A stretch of 64,000 nucleotides of DNA from CBDCWT01 sp965223305 (GCA_965223305.1 CBDCWT010000047.1:124001-188000), one strand, 5' to 3'; positions 54,916 through 64,000 are shown, numbered from the stretch's first letter. Translations and numbers: made by a program. The notes: generated from the sequence alone by a model not told the origin.

Positions 54916-56322
54916 ATGCCGACCTTCGAATTCGAGGCCATGGACGCCACGGGTCAGGAGATCCGCGACGTCATTGATGCGGCGACAGAGGAAGAGGCAC
55001 AGACCACTATCCGCGGGATGGGGTACTTCGTCACAAAGATCTCTGTCAAACGGAGCGCGGCGGGCGCGACGGCTACGGTCACCAGAAAGAAGCGGCCGCT
55101 AGCGTTCGGCGGTGCCGGCGGCAAGCACGTTTGTGCTTTCACGCGACAACTTTCGATTCTGCAGGATGCTGGTCTGCCGATCCTCCGCAGCCTCAAGATC
55201 CTCGAAGGCAACCTCAAAGGCGGCAAACTCAAGAACTCGCTGATGGATGTCTGCGACGAGATCGAGACCGGTGCCACGCTGTCCGAGGCGATGAGCAAGT
55301 CGCCCAAAGTCTTTTCGCGGTTGTACGTCAACATGATCAAAGCCGGCGAAGCCGGTGGTGCTTTGGAGGTGATCCTTCAGCGGCTGGCCGAGTTCATGGA
55401 GCGGGCGGAGTCGCTGAAGAAGAAAGTCAAAGGGGCGATGATCTATCCGGTCGTCGTGATCTTAGTTGCGGTCGGCATCTTGACGTTCATCATGCTGAAG
55501 ATCGTGCCGGTCTTCTCGAAGATGTTCGAAGAGTTCGAGTTGCCGCTGCCTCAAGCGACGTTGTTGTTGATCGCCATCTCGGACTTCGTTGTCGAGTTCT
55601 GGTTTCTGCTGCCCGTTGTGCCCGTGGGAATCTGGTTGTTCGTCAAGCTCGCCCGCAAATTCCGGCATGGCCGCATGGGGTGGGACATGTTCATATTGAA
55701 ATTACCTGTCCTAGGGGTGCTGGTCGAGAAGAACATTATGGCGCGGACGACGCGCACCTTGGGGACACTTGTGTCCAGCGGCGTGCCTATTTTGGAGGGG
55801 CTGACGATTACCCGTGAAACTTCGGGGAACGCCATGTTCGAGCGGCTCTATGGGCGGGTCACCGACTCGATTCGGGACGGTGAAACGATCTCGCAGCCGA
55901 TGAAGCAGTACTCGAAGTTGGGGTTCCACCCAATGTGTGCTTTCTTCTGGTTCGCCTTCGGCGCCACGCCCGGGCTGATGATTATGTGTCTCACGCCGAT
56001 GATGTCCGACATGCTGCAGACCGGCGGCTATGTGGCCCTCGTGGTGGGGACGCTTTCGATGTTGTTTTACATGACGAAGATGAGTACCCGGGTTGTGGAC
56101 GACTTGGTGGTCAACATGATCGACGTGGGCGAGGAGACGGGTGAGCTCGACACGATGCTCTACAAGGTCGCCGACACCTACGACGAGGAAGTCAAGACGC
56201 TGACCGACGGCCTGATGGCGCTGTTGGAGCCCTTGATGATTTGTTTCCTGGGGGGTGCAGTTGGCTTTATTGTCATCTCGCTCTTCATGCCGCTTGTCGA
56301 CTTGATTCAAGGACTGGCATGA
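54916..56322 (+). CDS. Type II secretion/type IV pilus inner-membrane platform protein (GspF/PilC)
   Basis: A 468-residue polytopic protein that forms the inner-membrane platform with the ATPase. The N-terminus is the usual GspF start (MPTFEFEAMDATGQEIRDVIDA). Two T2SSF domains follow: KHVCAFTRQLSILQDAGLPILRSL (about 74-97) and RTTRTLGTLVSSGVPILEGL (about 277-296). Hydrophobic segments lie near 176-196, 215-240, 352-390 and 440-465. An insertion between the halves makes it somewhat longer than E. coli GspF. It follows the second GspE by 27 bp and precedes the pseudopilins. Confidence 0.92.
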   Translation: MPTFEFEAMDATGQEIRDVIDAATEEEAQTTIRGMGYFVTKISVKRSAAGATATVTRKKRPLAFGGAGGKHVCAFTRQLSILQDAGLPILRSLKILEGNLKGGKLKNSLMDVCDEIETGATLSEAMSKSPKVFSRLYVNMIKAGEAGGALEVILQRLAEFMERAESLKKKVKGAMIYPVVVILVAVGILTFIMLKIVPVFSKMFEEFELPLPQATLLLIAISDFVVEFWFLLPVVPVGIWLFVKLARKFRHGRMGWDMFILKLPVLGVLVEKNIMARTTRTLGTLVSSGVPILEGLTITRETSGNAMFERLYGRVTDSIRDGETISQPMKQYSKLGFHPMCAFFWFAFGATPGLMIMCLTPMMSDMLQTGGYVALVVGTLSMLFYMTKMSTRVVDDLVVNMIDVGEETGELDTMLYKVADTYDEEVKTLTDGLMALLEPLMICFLGGAVGFIVISLFMPLVDLIQGLA

Positions 56323-56508
56323 TCAACCAGCCCCGCGTGTGAGCGTGGGCTGTCAAATACAGATGATTTCACGGTGTGGCAGCAGGATTTGGCCGGCTTC
56401 TGAAAGCTGGGCGTTGCCGACGCTGCCGCGCAACCCTCTGGCGACGAAGGCCGCAAGAAATACTGCTCGACTGCGCGCATTCCGCGCCGCGTTTGAAGGA
56501 GATGGGAG

Positions 56509-57555
56509 ATGATCGTGATGCAACCTACGCGACCCTTGTTCACCTGCCCGCGCAGAGCGGGGAAGCGGCGATCGCGCGTCTTTGGCTTCACTTTGGTCGA
56601 GATGTTGGTAGTGATCAGCATCATTGCCATTTTGGCCGCTCTGTTGATCCCCACCGTGGGGCGCGTGATGCGCCAACAGCGGACGAGCGCCATATCCATC
56701 GAGATCACCAACCTGGCCCAGGCCGTAGAAGCCTACAAGCTAAAGAACAAAGACTATCCACCGGATTTCTCGAATGTGTTTGGTGTCCAGGATCACATGA
56801 AGAAAGCCTTCCCGCGGAACCAGTTGAACGTCGCGGCATGGCTGACAACTCCCCCGGCAGCGAACCAGCTGGACCCTCGCGCGCTCGATCCATCTGAGGC
56901 GCTCGTCTTCTGGTTGGGTGGCGGGCTGAAGAAGAACCAGCGGAATCCGATTCGGGGGACTGGCGAGAAGGATATCTACTTCGAGTTTAAGACCGAACAG
57001 CTGGTCGACTCGGACGGCGACGGTTGGATGGAGTACACGTCTGAGCACTCTGGAGACGCTCCCTACGTCTATTTCGACGGCCGCATCCTCAACGACTACC
57101 ACTTTGACTACGGCAATCGAACATGCACTCCCACAAACCTACCGGCCGTCTGTGCCTATGCCTGGGCGGTCTATCCGCCGCGCGCGCCTGGCATGGGCGT
57201 GGTTTGTGTAGGTCGAAACGTTGCCGTCCCTGACATTTCTCCTTCGAAATTCGGTGTCGTGCGTCCTTACCGCACGAATACTCCGGTGCCAGCCAACGAC
57301 AACACAACCCATCCAGTGACGAACATGCCCGGTGTGAACGACACCACCTGGATTAACCCGGGCAAGTTTCAGATTATTTCGGCGGGACTGGACGAGGCCT
57401 TTGGTACCGAGAATCGAGACACGACGGTGGACAGCGTCTTCAAATCGTTTCCGGTACAGAATTATTACACGGTCGCGGTCGGGGACCTGTCAGAAGACGC
57501 AGACAACATCGCCAATTTCACGGAAGGCCAGACGATCGAAGAGGCCATCCCGTGA
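56509..57555 (+). CDS. Pseudopilin (GspG-like) with large C-terminal domain
   Basis: A 348-residue prepilin. The type III signal ends in G-FTLVEMLVVISIIAILAALLIP (cleavage before Phe27, Glu at mature position 5), then the conserved N-terminal helix with NLAQAVEAYKLKNKDYP. The remainder (about 130 to 348) is much longer than usual GspG (about 145 residues) and has an Asp-rich loop (DSDGDGWMEYTSE) like an EF-hand calcium site. Near the C-terminus the phrase INPGKFQIISAGLDEAFG resembles GspG ends. GAAGGAGATGGG precedes the ATG. It is probably the first minor or major pseudopilin of the locus. Confidence 0.85.
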   Translation: MIVMQPTRPLFTCPRRAGKRRSRVFGFTLVEMLVVISIIAILAALLIPTVGRVMRQQRTSAISIEITNLAQAVEAYKLKNKDYPPDFSNVFGVQDHMKKAFPRNQLNVAAWLTTPPAANQLDPRALDPSEALVFWLGGGLKKNQRNPIRGTGEKDIYFEFKTEQLVDSDGDGWMEYTSEHSGDAPYVYFDGRILNDYHFDYGNRTCTPTNLPAVCAYAWAVYPPRAPGMGVVCVGRNVAVPDISPSKFGVVRPYRTNTPVPANDNTTHPVTNMPGVNDTTWINPGKFQIISAGLDEAFGTENRDTTVDSVFKSFPVQNYYTVAVGDLSEDADNIANFTEGQTIEEAIP

Positions 57556-57582
57556 GGAACTTAGTGCGTGATTTCGTCTTTC

Positions 57583-57680
57583 TTCACTCTCCCCTCGGGG
57601 AGAGTCGGCCCAAAGGGCCGGAGAGGGGGAGCCCTCCCCGGACGCTACGCGTCCGACCCTCCCGCAAGCGGGAGGGTGAA
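57583..57680 (+). repeat. Family-C repeat, copy 3 (between pseudopilin genes)
   Basis: CTCTCCCCTCGGGGAGAG and CGGCCCAAAGGGCCGG form two adjacent hairpins, then CGGACGCTACGCGTCCG and CCCTCCCGCAAGCGGGAGGG form two more. The string of stems is shared in part with the elements near 13.95 and 49.38 kb. It sits between two cotranscribed pseudopilin genes and might slow transcription or affect mRNA stability there. Confidence 0.8.
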
Positions 57681-57760
57681 GTGGATGCGGGCAAGTTTGG
57701 TCAACATGAAGCCGTAAAGGCCGCACGACCTCTGCGGGAGAGGGCCAGGGTGAGGGTCTT

Positions 57761-58897
57761 ATGAACAAAAACCGGCGACTCAACTTGACGCAGCGGCGTT
57801 GTTCACGGCGTTCGTTTACGTTGGTCGAGCTGATGCTGGTGATCACGATCATCACGGTCTTGGCCAGCTCGGCGCTGTTCGCGCTGTATGGCGCAACGGA
57901 GGACGCGCGGGAGCGGCGGACGCAGGCTCAGATCGCCAAGATTCATCAACTGATCATGGAGCGCTGGGAGAGCTACCGCACGCGTAAACTGCCAATCCAG
58001 ATTCCTCCGGCCGCTCCAGTGGGCGTGCGATCCCAGGTGCGGCTGTTTGCGATCCGCGACTTGATGCGGATGGAGCTGCCCGACCGTATTTCAGATCTTA
58101 CGTTTTCACCGGCGCCCGCCCGAATTGCCACGGGTGTCGACACGTTTATTACTGTCAACATCCGCCCCCCCTCGCTGTGGCGGATGTACCGTCGCCGCGC
58201 TGGTTTGGGGCGAGTCAATCCTCCTCCGCCTTGGCCGTCGCAGGTGCCGCGAGTGGTCGATTTAGTCTCCTCGGGCCAGTGGACCATTCCTCATCAGGGC
58301 GCCGAGTGCCTGTACTTAATCGTCGGATCGATGCGGGAAGGCGATGACACGGCGTTGCAATTCTTCAAAGAGTCTGAGATTGGGGACGTAGACGGCGACG
58401 GCCATCCGGAGATCTTGGATGCTTGGGGCCGGCCGATTGAGTTTCTCCGCTGGGCGCCTGGCTTCGCGACCCTAACGGGGGACGACCTGCAGTGGGGTAG
58501 GGCGGGCCACGATGACGACGGCAACGGCGTTATCGATGACGCGTTGGAGATCGGCGCCTACGGCTCGGATGACGGCTCGGAGTTGCAGATTCGTTCAGCG
58601 GACGCGGCGCCGGATCAGTTTGATCCATTGCGCGTCGATCCCCGTTGGCGGACCATCGACCCCGATCCGTTCGCTTTGTTCCCGTTGATCTACTCGGCGG
58701 GAAGGGACGGGATCTTGGACGTAGCAACCGAGAACCCTCAAACCACGTTCGCGTATGCACTGACCAATCCACCGAACGACCCTTATAGCTTTCTTGATCC
58801 CACGAATCGCATCCAAGTCGGCCGGCCGATCGCTGGAAACGACAACGAGATGAACGCGGAAGACAACATCACGAACCATCTGCTCGAGGCTAACTAA
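57761..58897 (+). CDS. Pseudopilin-like protein with unusual Ser before the cleavage site
   Basis: A 378-residue prepilin-type protein. The N-terminus RRCSRRSFTLVELMLVITIITVLAS matches the FTLVEL prepilin motif with Glu at mature position 5, but the residue before the cleavage point is Ser, not the usual Gly. The globular part is long and contains Asp-rich loops DVDGDGHPE and GHDDDGNGVIDD (about 205-260), similar to EF-hand calcium loops. The 3' end overlaps the next gene (stop TAA 58895-58897 shares a base with its ATG). Function within the pseudopilus is not assigned. Confidence 0.82.
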   Translation: MNKNRRLNLTQRRCSRRSFTLVELMLVITIITVLASSALFALYGATEDARERRTQAQIAKIHQLIMERWESYRTRKLPIQIPPAAPVGVRSQVRLFAIRDLMRMELPDRISDLTFSPAPARIATGVDTFITVNIRPPSLWRMYRRRAGLGRVNPPPPWPSQVPRVVDLVSSGQWTIPHQGAECLYLIVGSMREGDDTALQFFKESEIGDVDGDGHPEILDAWGRPIEFLRWAPGFATLTGDDLQWGRAGHDDDGNGVIDDALEIGAYGSDDGSELQIRSADAAPDQFDPLRVDPRWRTIDPDPFALFPLIYSAGRDGILDVATENPQTTFAYALTNPPNDPYSFLDPTNRIQVGRPIAGNDNEMNAEDNITNHLLEAN

Positions 58898-60156
58898 TGG
58901 TGAGGGTGTCGAGCCAACCTGACCTACATCGCCCCACGACTCGCATTGTGTGCGCGCGAGCTCGACGTAGAGTCGCAGGACAACCCCGTCCGCGCGATGC
59001 CCGCGTTGCTCGGGGCGTCACGCTTGTCGAGCTGCTGATTGTCGTCACGTTGCTATTGATGTTGCTGGGCATTGGCGTCCCGCTGATGAAACCAGCTCTG
59101 GAGCAGGGACGCGTTCGCGAGGCGGCCCGCCAGGTGAACGCGTTTTGTGCGGTGGCCAAGGCGCGGGCGGTGCAGTTGGGTCGCCCGGCGGGTGTTTGGA
59201 TGGAGCGGAGCGCACCCGGCTCTAACGCCTGCCTCGACTTGTTCCTGGCCGAAATGCCGCCGATCTACACGGGCGACTTTGAGGGAGCCACGGTGAGGTT
59301 TACCGACCAAGTGCTCCCCGGCGTATGGCTCGCGGATCAACGCGAACTCTGGCGATTCGAATTCGCCGAGACGATGCACGGCATGTTGAATCCCCAATCG
59401 GGCGCCGTCTCGTCGTTTGCTCTGATTAGACCCGGCGAGACGTTCTTTATGCGTTTTAATTTCAAGGGATCGATCTATCGAGTGAGGCGAGGGCCTATTC
59501 CTAACTCACCGGTAACCGATCCGGCGGTGTTTGTCTTAGCTCCAGGGTTGAGACCAACCGGTGAGTTTGCATCTTTGGCAGAACCACCGATCGGCACGAG
59601 CTTTCCGGACCTGCAACCGGGTGTGCCGTTTCAGATCTTCCGGGCACCGGTGCGGACCTCGGGTCGGGCCTTGCAGCTGACGGGTGGAGCGATCGTCGAC
59701 CTCGAGAACTCGGGCTATGGGCTCGACGGTCGCCAGTTTGCAGCCGGCAGTAGTAGTGACGAAACACCTGTTGTGATCATGTTCCAGCCGTCAGGCGGTG
59801 TCGAGCGGGTGGCATACGGAGTGAACCAGGAATCGCCGACTGGACCGGTTCACTTGTTGGTGGGTACCAACGCAGGTCTTGAGTCGTCCCCCAATTCCCC
59901 AGAGTCGCCCAACACCATCTGGTACTCGGCTCTCGACAGTAGCACGGTCACCTACAACAAGAACCTCGCCGACTCGGAAGCGGTATGGGTTTCGGTCGCT
60001 CATCGGACGGGCAACGTCACTTCGGCAGAGAACAGCTGGCAGTTGTTACCTCCGCCGCCGTGGCCAGGTTCCGGACCGGCCAAGCCTTTCTTCCAAGCGT
60101 CGCTGCGGGCCGCCCGCGAGTTTGCCCAGACGGCTCAAACGATGGGAGGGCTGTGA
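58897..60156 (+). CDS. Pseudopilin (GspH/FimT-like) protein
   Basis: A 419-residue prepilin-type protein. An unusually long leader (about 45 residues) ends ARG-VTLVELLIVVTLLLMLLGIGVPL. The helix continues EAARQVNAFCAVAKARAVQLGRP, which resembles the GspH/FimT phrase with its RA-A-V-L-G pattern. The rest is beta-rich. It overlaps the upstream gene by one base and its stop overlaps the next ATG by one base (TGATG), so translation is probably coupled. Confidence 0.82.
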   Translation: MVRVSSQPDLHRPTTRIVCARARRRVAGQPRPRDARVARGVTLVELLIVVTLLLMLLGIGVPLMKPALEQGRVREAARQVNAFCAVAKARAVQLGRPAGVWMERSAPGSNACLDLFLAEMPPIYTGDFEGATVRFTDQVLPGVWLADQRELWRFEFAETMHGMLNPQSGAVSSFALIRPGETFFMRFNFKGSIYRVRRGPIPNSPVTDPAVFVLAPGLRPTGEFASLAEPPIGTSFPDLQPGVPFQIFRAPVRTSGRALQLTGGAIVDLENSGYGLDGRQFAAGSSSDETPVVIMFQPSGGVERVAYGVNQESPTGPVHLLVGTNAGLESSPNSPESPNTIWYSALDSSTVTYNKNLADSEAVWVSVAHRTGNVTSAENSWQLLPPPPWPGSGPAKPFFQASLRAAREFAQTAQTMGGL

Positions 60157-61532
60157 TGGCGAGTCTACGTCGCGGCATCAGTATCCTGGAAGTTCTCTTC
60201 GCGATGGGCGTGGTGGCGATCGGACTGTTGGGTGTCATGGCGATCGTGCCTGTCGGACTGCACTTGGTCGGTAAAGGCCAGGTCTCAGACCGCTCGTCTC
60301 GTGCGGGGCAGAACGCCTTGCGGGAGTTCCAAACGCGTGGCATGGCTCGGGCCGATCAGTGGCTCTACTTTCACCCCCACCCTGCGGTCGGCTGGACTCG
60401 TGTGACCTGGAATCCCGGCCTCGACAACTCTTGGGGCGCACCTGGCGACGATGACAACGACGGTTTACCCAACACAGACGCCGAGGCGGGTTGGCCGAAC
60501 AGCGACGATGTGTTGACCGACTATCCGATTCCCGGCGCCGCTTTTGCCATCGACCCACGGTTTCTGGCGTCTCGTACTTTGCCGCCGGAGGTTGCAACCC
60601 CGCGGCTCAATTTCGAACGGCTCGGTCCCACGCAGCCCAACGGCAACGAGTTTCCCTACCGGCAGCAACCGCAATTGACCAGAGGATTCGAGCGGCCTTT
60701 GCTGAAGATGCGCCGCGTTTCACTAAAGCGGTTCCCCTTGATCAGCTCGAACGATCCGCGGGGCAGGCTGCCGCTGGGCAAGGCGCACGCCGATCAGCTC
60801 TTCATGCTCAATGACGATTTGGTGTTCGAGCTACCGCAGGAAAACGAGCCCCCCGAGCAGCAGTATACATGGATGGTTGGTCCTGACGGTGCTTGGGGTG
60901 TCGATACGGTGGATGACGACCGTATCAACGGAACCGACGACCCGGGCGAGGCGGGTTGGCCGGGCTCGGACGACGTGCCGGTCATGCGGGAGTTTGAGGG
61001 GGAGTATTCCTGGATGGCGACGATGGTTCCCAAACGGGACCAGGTGGGGCTGACCAGCGATCAATACATTTTGTCAATTGTGGTCTTCCACAACCGCGAC
61101 CCGCTGATGGAGATGAATCAGACCAACGAACGAGTGGCGTACATCCGCCAGGCGGACTTCCACTCGGATGGCTTTAGCGGCGGCGATGTGACCTTGCATG
61201 CGTATACCAGGTCGCCAAACCCCACCAACGATTTGCAAGCCCGCGCTGGGGATTGGGTGCTGCTGTCGACGTTGTTGGCGCATCCAGTACGTGGACCGTC
61301 ACCCTATTTCCGCTGGTATCGCGTGGCCCAAGCGGGTGACGTGGAAGATCTCAGCGTGACCAACATGGTCAACATCTCGCGCGAGGTGACACTGGAGGGC
61401 CCCGATTGGCCGTTGGCTGCGATCATCCCACATCCGAATCCGACGTTCGAAAACGAGCGTGACCATACGCGAGTCACCTTGGTCAGCAATGTGGTGGCTG
61501 TCTACGAACGTTCCATCACGATCGAGAATTAG
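60156..61532 (+). CDS. Pseudopilin-like protein (GspI/PilV-type)
   Basis: A 458-residue prepilin-type protein: RRG-ISILEVLFAMGVVAIGLLGVMAIVPVG (cleavage after Gly, Glu at mature position 5) is the PilV/GspI-type signature. Asp-rich loops are prominent: GDDDNDGLPNTDAEAGW, and DTVDDDRINGTDDPGEAGW. These resemble EF-hand or dockerin-type calcium loops. The ATG at 60156 overlaps the TGA of the upstream gene by one base. Element A copy 8 lies 72 bp after the stop, and the next pilus gene starts about 310 bp downstream. Confidence 0.85.
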   Translation: MASLRRGISILEVLFAMGVVAIGLLGVMAIVPVGLHLVGKGQVSDRSSRAGQNALREFQTRGMARADQWLYFHPHPAVGWTRVTWNPGLDNSWGAPGDDDNDGLPNTDAEAGWPNSDDVLTDYPIPGAAFAIDPRFLASRTLPPEVATPRLNFERLGPTQPNGNEFPYRQQPQLTRGFERPLLKMRRVSLKRFPLISSNDPRGRLPLGKAHADQLFMLNDDLVFELPQENEPPEQQYTWMVGPDGAWGVDTVDDDRINGTDDPGEAGWPGSDDVPVMREFEGEYSWMATMVPKRDQVGLTSDQYILSIVVFHNRDPLMEMNQTNERVAYIRQADFHSDGFSGGDVTLHAYTRSPNPTNDLQARAGDWVLLSTLLAHPVRGPSPYFRWYRVAQAGDVEDLSVTNMVNISREVTLEGPDWPLAAIIPHPNPTFENERDHTRVTLVSNVVAVYERSITIEN

Positions 61533-61604
61533 TGAAAGTTGGCAGTCGACGTTGGCAGCCGACAGTTGGCAGGCGAACGAAAGAGAAGGTTGGTCAGTGA
61601 CAAG

Positions 61605-61786
61605 TGAGCCCGGATTATTCATGAAGATCGTGGCGAGAGGTTGTAAGTACGTTCGTGGCAAGGAAGGCAAGCAATTCTTCCGCAGGCGTATTGAAGCAAT
61701 ACGTCGAGGGAGAATTGTGAAGCATGACGAAGCCACGGATGGACTTACGACCTCGCAGCAGATCGCTCATGAATAATTCGGGGTGA
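61605..61786 (+). mobile_element. Dispersed palindromic element A, copy 8
   Basis: Flanked by TGA at 61605-61607 and 61784-61786, the only copy whose direct repeat is not TTA or CTA. Both 51-codon frames are open. It sits inside the pilus operon, between the GspI-like gene and the GspK-like gene. Confidence 0.9.
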
Positions 61787-61844
61787 GAAGGGCTGACAGG
61801 GGGATCGGTTGAGACGACAGGCAGGAAGGGGAAGGTAGAGGGCG

Positions 61845-64000
61845 ATGTATCAACGTAAGAAGAGAGAGCGAGGCGTGATCCTGTTGGTCGTGCTGAGCTT
61901 GTTGACCATCTTTACCTTGATGGGCGCGACGTTCGTCATCGTGTCGGGTTCATATCGGTCTGCGGCCGAAGTTTCGGCACGGCTGGGAGCCAGAGAACCG
62001 GATCCACGCCAACTGACCGACGACGCGGCCTATGCCCTGTTTACGGACACCGTCGATGCGCGGTCCTCGCTGCGCTCGCATGGCCTGTTGCGTGACATGT
62101 ATGGAGACGATGGGTTTACAGCGAACGTCGCTTCGGTGAGCCAGTTGCTGCCGAGTCCGTCCAACACGAACGTGCAGGTTGGCCAGTTCTTTGGAGTGAC
62201 GTTGGGGAACCTGCAGGATTATGACGGTGTAGCTCTTTCCGACGGGCTTAGTCCGATCGCGGGCTACTACGGCGGCTGTGTCTTGACCTTTGTGGATGGC
62301 CCGGCGCGTGGCCACAGCACCCGCGTCGTTGACTACGATCCGATTACCGGCACGTTCCTGGTCATGCCGATTGAAGGTCGTTCGACGGTGTTTCCGCTCA
62401 ATGGCAACCGCGTGGTCGTCAATGGTCGGCCTTTTTCCGGCAGCGGGTTCGGTTTCAATCGAAGTTCGCTGGCGAATGACGGGCCCGATCCGGGACCCGA
62501 CGGCGAATGGGGCGTGGCCGGCGTCGATGACGACGGAAACGGCGTCGTCGACGACTACTTCGAAGCCGGTTTTTCGAATTCGGACGATGTGCTGGGAGTC
62601 GCGTTACAACCGAACCGGCTACCAAGCACCGTCGCCGTGGGGGCGAACACGGTCATGAATCCGTCGCGGACGGCGCTAAACGCGTACCTTGCCGGCGGCG
62701 CCGACGAGAGCTACGACGCGGCAGACTACCAGAACATGCATCTAGCGGCGATCGTTCCCAACCCCGCAAATCCGAGCCGTTCATTTGTGTTGCCTTCGTT
62801 GCATCGGCCCGCGTTGATCAACTGGTGGCTCTGGAACGTGATCTTGCCGGAAATGACGTCAGATATGGGCTCCGTGCCGACACCCACTCAGCTGATCAGT
62901 GCCTTCTTGCGTCCTTATGGTCCGGACAACGTTCGAGCTGCGTTGGGAGGTGGTGACGACCCTGCTTTCATTTCGTTGGCAATGCGGGACCGGATCGTGG
63001 CGTTGAAACAGCGGATCATCTTGCGGCCGCTGCCGGAAGCGAATCCAAACTTCACCGGTACCAATGCGGAGTTCACCAGCTTTAACTTCGGCCTCGTCAC
63101 GGAACCGAATCGGAGTCCTTATTTGTCAGGTCCCTGGGATATCGACAACGACGGGGACGGTGACACCGACAGCATCTGGATCGATGCGGGGATGCCGATC
63201 TTGGAGAACGCCGAAGGACGGCTCTACAAGCCGTTGGTTGCGATCCTCTGTACAGATCTGGACGGTCGTTTGAATCTGAATGCCCAGGGGGGGCAAGGAC
63301 ACCTGATCGCCGCCAACCCTTCGCCGACCGACTTCGCGGCTCTACCTCAGGAGCTGGCAGGCGAGCTCGATACGGGAATCAACGCTGCCGGCCTCGTGCC
63401 GGGCATGGGCACCGGGCCGGCCGATGTGAATCTGGGCGTTCTCTTTGCGCGACCAGCCGATCCGCTCGGCCTCGGCCTGTACTCTCGGCTTCTCAGGGGT
63501 GATCCTACGGGTCGGATTAACGGGCGTTACGGTCGCGACGATCAGCCCGGCTCTTTAGGTCCCGACGTCTTAGCCTTGGCCAAGATCTTTCAACATCCTG
63601 CCAACTTCTACAACGTCAACGTGCATGGCGGTTTCGAGTCGCCGCCCGATTTGAACGGCGAGTTGACCTTGGCTTTGGATCATCGCGGACAACCTCGCTT
63701 CAGTGTTCCCAACACCAATCGGAACCTGACTGTCAATCACGCTTACGAGAAGGACTTGCTTACTCGTAAAGCCAGCGACCAGTTGTTTGAGATTTCCGAG
63801 CTGGAGGCACTGCTGCGCTATAACGACACCGACGTGAACCCACCTGATGGCTTGCCGGCCGCCAGGCGGTTGATGAAGCTGCTTGAGGCGACTCCTGGTC
63901 AGGGCTTTTTTACTGCACCCGCGCCTCGGCCGACGGACACCGCCGCGCGGCCGTTTGGCCCGACGCCGCTGCATCGCCGCCTCGTCACCACGCACAGCGC
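61845..64000 (+). CDS. GspK/PilX-like large minor pseudopilin component (3' end outside window)
   Basis: Open from the ATG at 61845 to the window end (about 718 codons seen). The N-terminus RKKRERGVILLVVLSLLTIFTLMGATFVIVSG has a basic leader and a hydrophobic helix as in GspK/PilX-type proteins, which cap pseudopilus tips. The body has Asp-rich loops GVDDDGNGVVDDYFEAG and DIDNDGDGDTDSIWID, EF-hand-like calcium candidates. A GspK-type Glu at mature position 5 is not evident. It is unusually long for GspK. Element A copy 8 lies 58 bp upstream of the start. Confidence 0.75.
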   Translation, partial: MYQRKKRERGVILLVVLSLLTIFTLMGATFVIVSGSYRSAAEVSARLGAREPDPRQLTDDAAYALFTDTVDARSSLRSHGLLRDMYGDDGFTANVASVSQLLPSPSNTNVQVGQFFGVTLGNLQDYDGVALSDGLSPIAGYYGGCVLTFVDGPARGHSTRVVDYDPITGTFLVMPIEGRSTVFPLNGNRVVVNGRPFSGSGFGFNRSSLANDGPDPGPDGEWGVAGVDDDGNGVVDDYFEAGFSNSDDVLGVALQPNRLPSTVAVGANTVMNPSRTALNAYLAGGADESYDAADYQNMHLAAIVPNPANPSRSFVLPSLHRPALINWWLWNVILPEMTSDMGSVPTPTQLISAFLRPYGPDNVRAALGGGDDPAFISLAMRDRIVALKQRIILRPLPEANPNFTGTNAEFTSFNFGLVTEPNRSPYLSGPWDIDNDGDGDTDSIWIDAGMPILENAEGRLYKPLVAILCTDLDGRLNLNAQGGQGHLIAANPSPTDFAALPQELAGELDTGINAAGLVPGMGTGPADVNLGVLFARPADPLGLGLYSRLLRGDPTGRINGRYGRDDQPGSLGPDVLALAKIFQHPANFYNVNVHGGFESPPDLNGELTLALDHRGQPRFSVPNTNRNLTVNHAYEKDLLTRKASDQLFEISELEALLRYNDTDVNPPDGLPAARRLMKLLEATPGQGFFTAPAPRPTDTAARPFGPTPLHRRLVTTHS

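Overview
The window looks like a chromosomal segment of a member of the Planctomycetota, most likely the Pirellulales branch. Reasons: a planctomycete-type cytochrome c/WD40 protein, a pre-peptidase (PPC) protein and a DUF1549/DUF1553 protein sit side by side (17950-26666); there are several BBP7-like and other secreted beta-barrel proteins; there is a type II secretion/type IV pilus-like operon with several large pseudopilins; one tRNA does not encode CCA; and base composition is GC-rich. This placement is inferred from gene families, not from a database search.

Layout. 1-5.3 kb: end of a fumarylacetoacetate hydrolase-family gene, pfkA, a secreted beta-helix protein, a flippase-like membrane protein, tRNA-Ala(GGC) and a double GNAT protein. 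5.6-9 kb: a DinB protein, a Tat-type Gfo/Idh/MocA oxidoreductase, the RNase P RNA gene and an RHH/HicB-like protein. 9.6-15.4 kb: hflX, csrA, an FtsQ-like protein beside murB, and a CinA-family gene. 15.6-26.7 kb (minus strand): two tandem BBP7-like proteins, then the WD40/cytochrome c, PPC and DUF1549/1553 set. 26.9-30.6 kb: a molybdate-type ABC importer whose binding protein is duplicated in one chain, then a cyclophilin. 30.7-37.2 kb: a secreted membrane-anchored protein, a LolD-like ATPase, purU, a YkgJ-type protein, hisS and a DegT-type aminotransferase. 37.9-43.2 kb: a heavily frameshifted CehA/McbA-type metallohydrolase and two overlapping PLP enzymes of Cys/Met metabolism. 43.7-49.1 kb: secreted, Cys-rich, LamG-like, beta-barrel and coiled-coil/HEAT proteins. 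49.8-64 kb: a pilus/T2SS locus with two PilB/GspE ATPases, a PilT, a GspF/PilC, four pseudopilin-like proteins and a GspK/PilX-like protein running off the end.

The most striking non-genic feature is a dispersed element of about 176 bp, present in eight nearly identical copies in both orientations. Each copy is one long imperfect palindrome, carries a 51-codon ORF on both strands (intact in seven copies), and is flanked by a 3-bp direct repeat (TTA five times, CTA twice, TGA once). All of these triplets read as a stop codon on one strand. In three copies one flanking triplet is exactly the stop codon of the neighbouring gene. One copy has landed inside another repeat whose uninterrupted form is also in the window. 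No transposase is present, so this looks like a non-autonomous (MITE-like) element. Two further intergenic repeat families are present.

Several otherwise intact genes (second PLP enzyme, pilT, second gspE, the CehA-like gene) are split by single-base indels. This may be sequence error or real decay; the sequence alone cannot tell.
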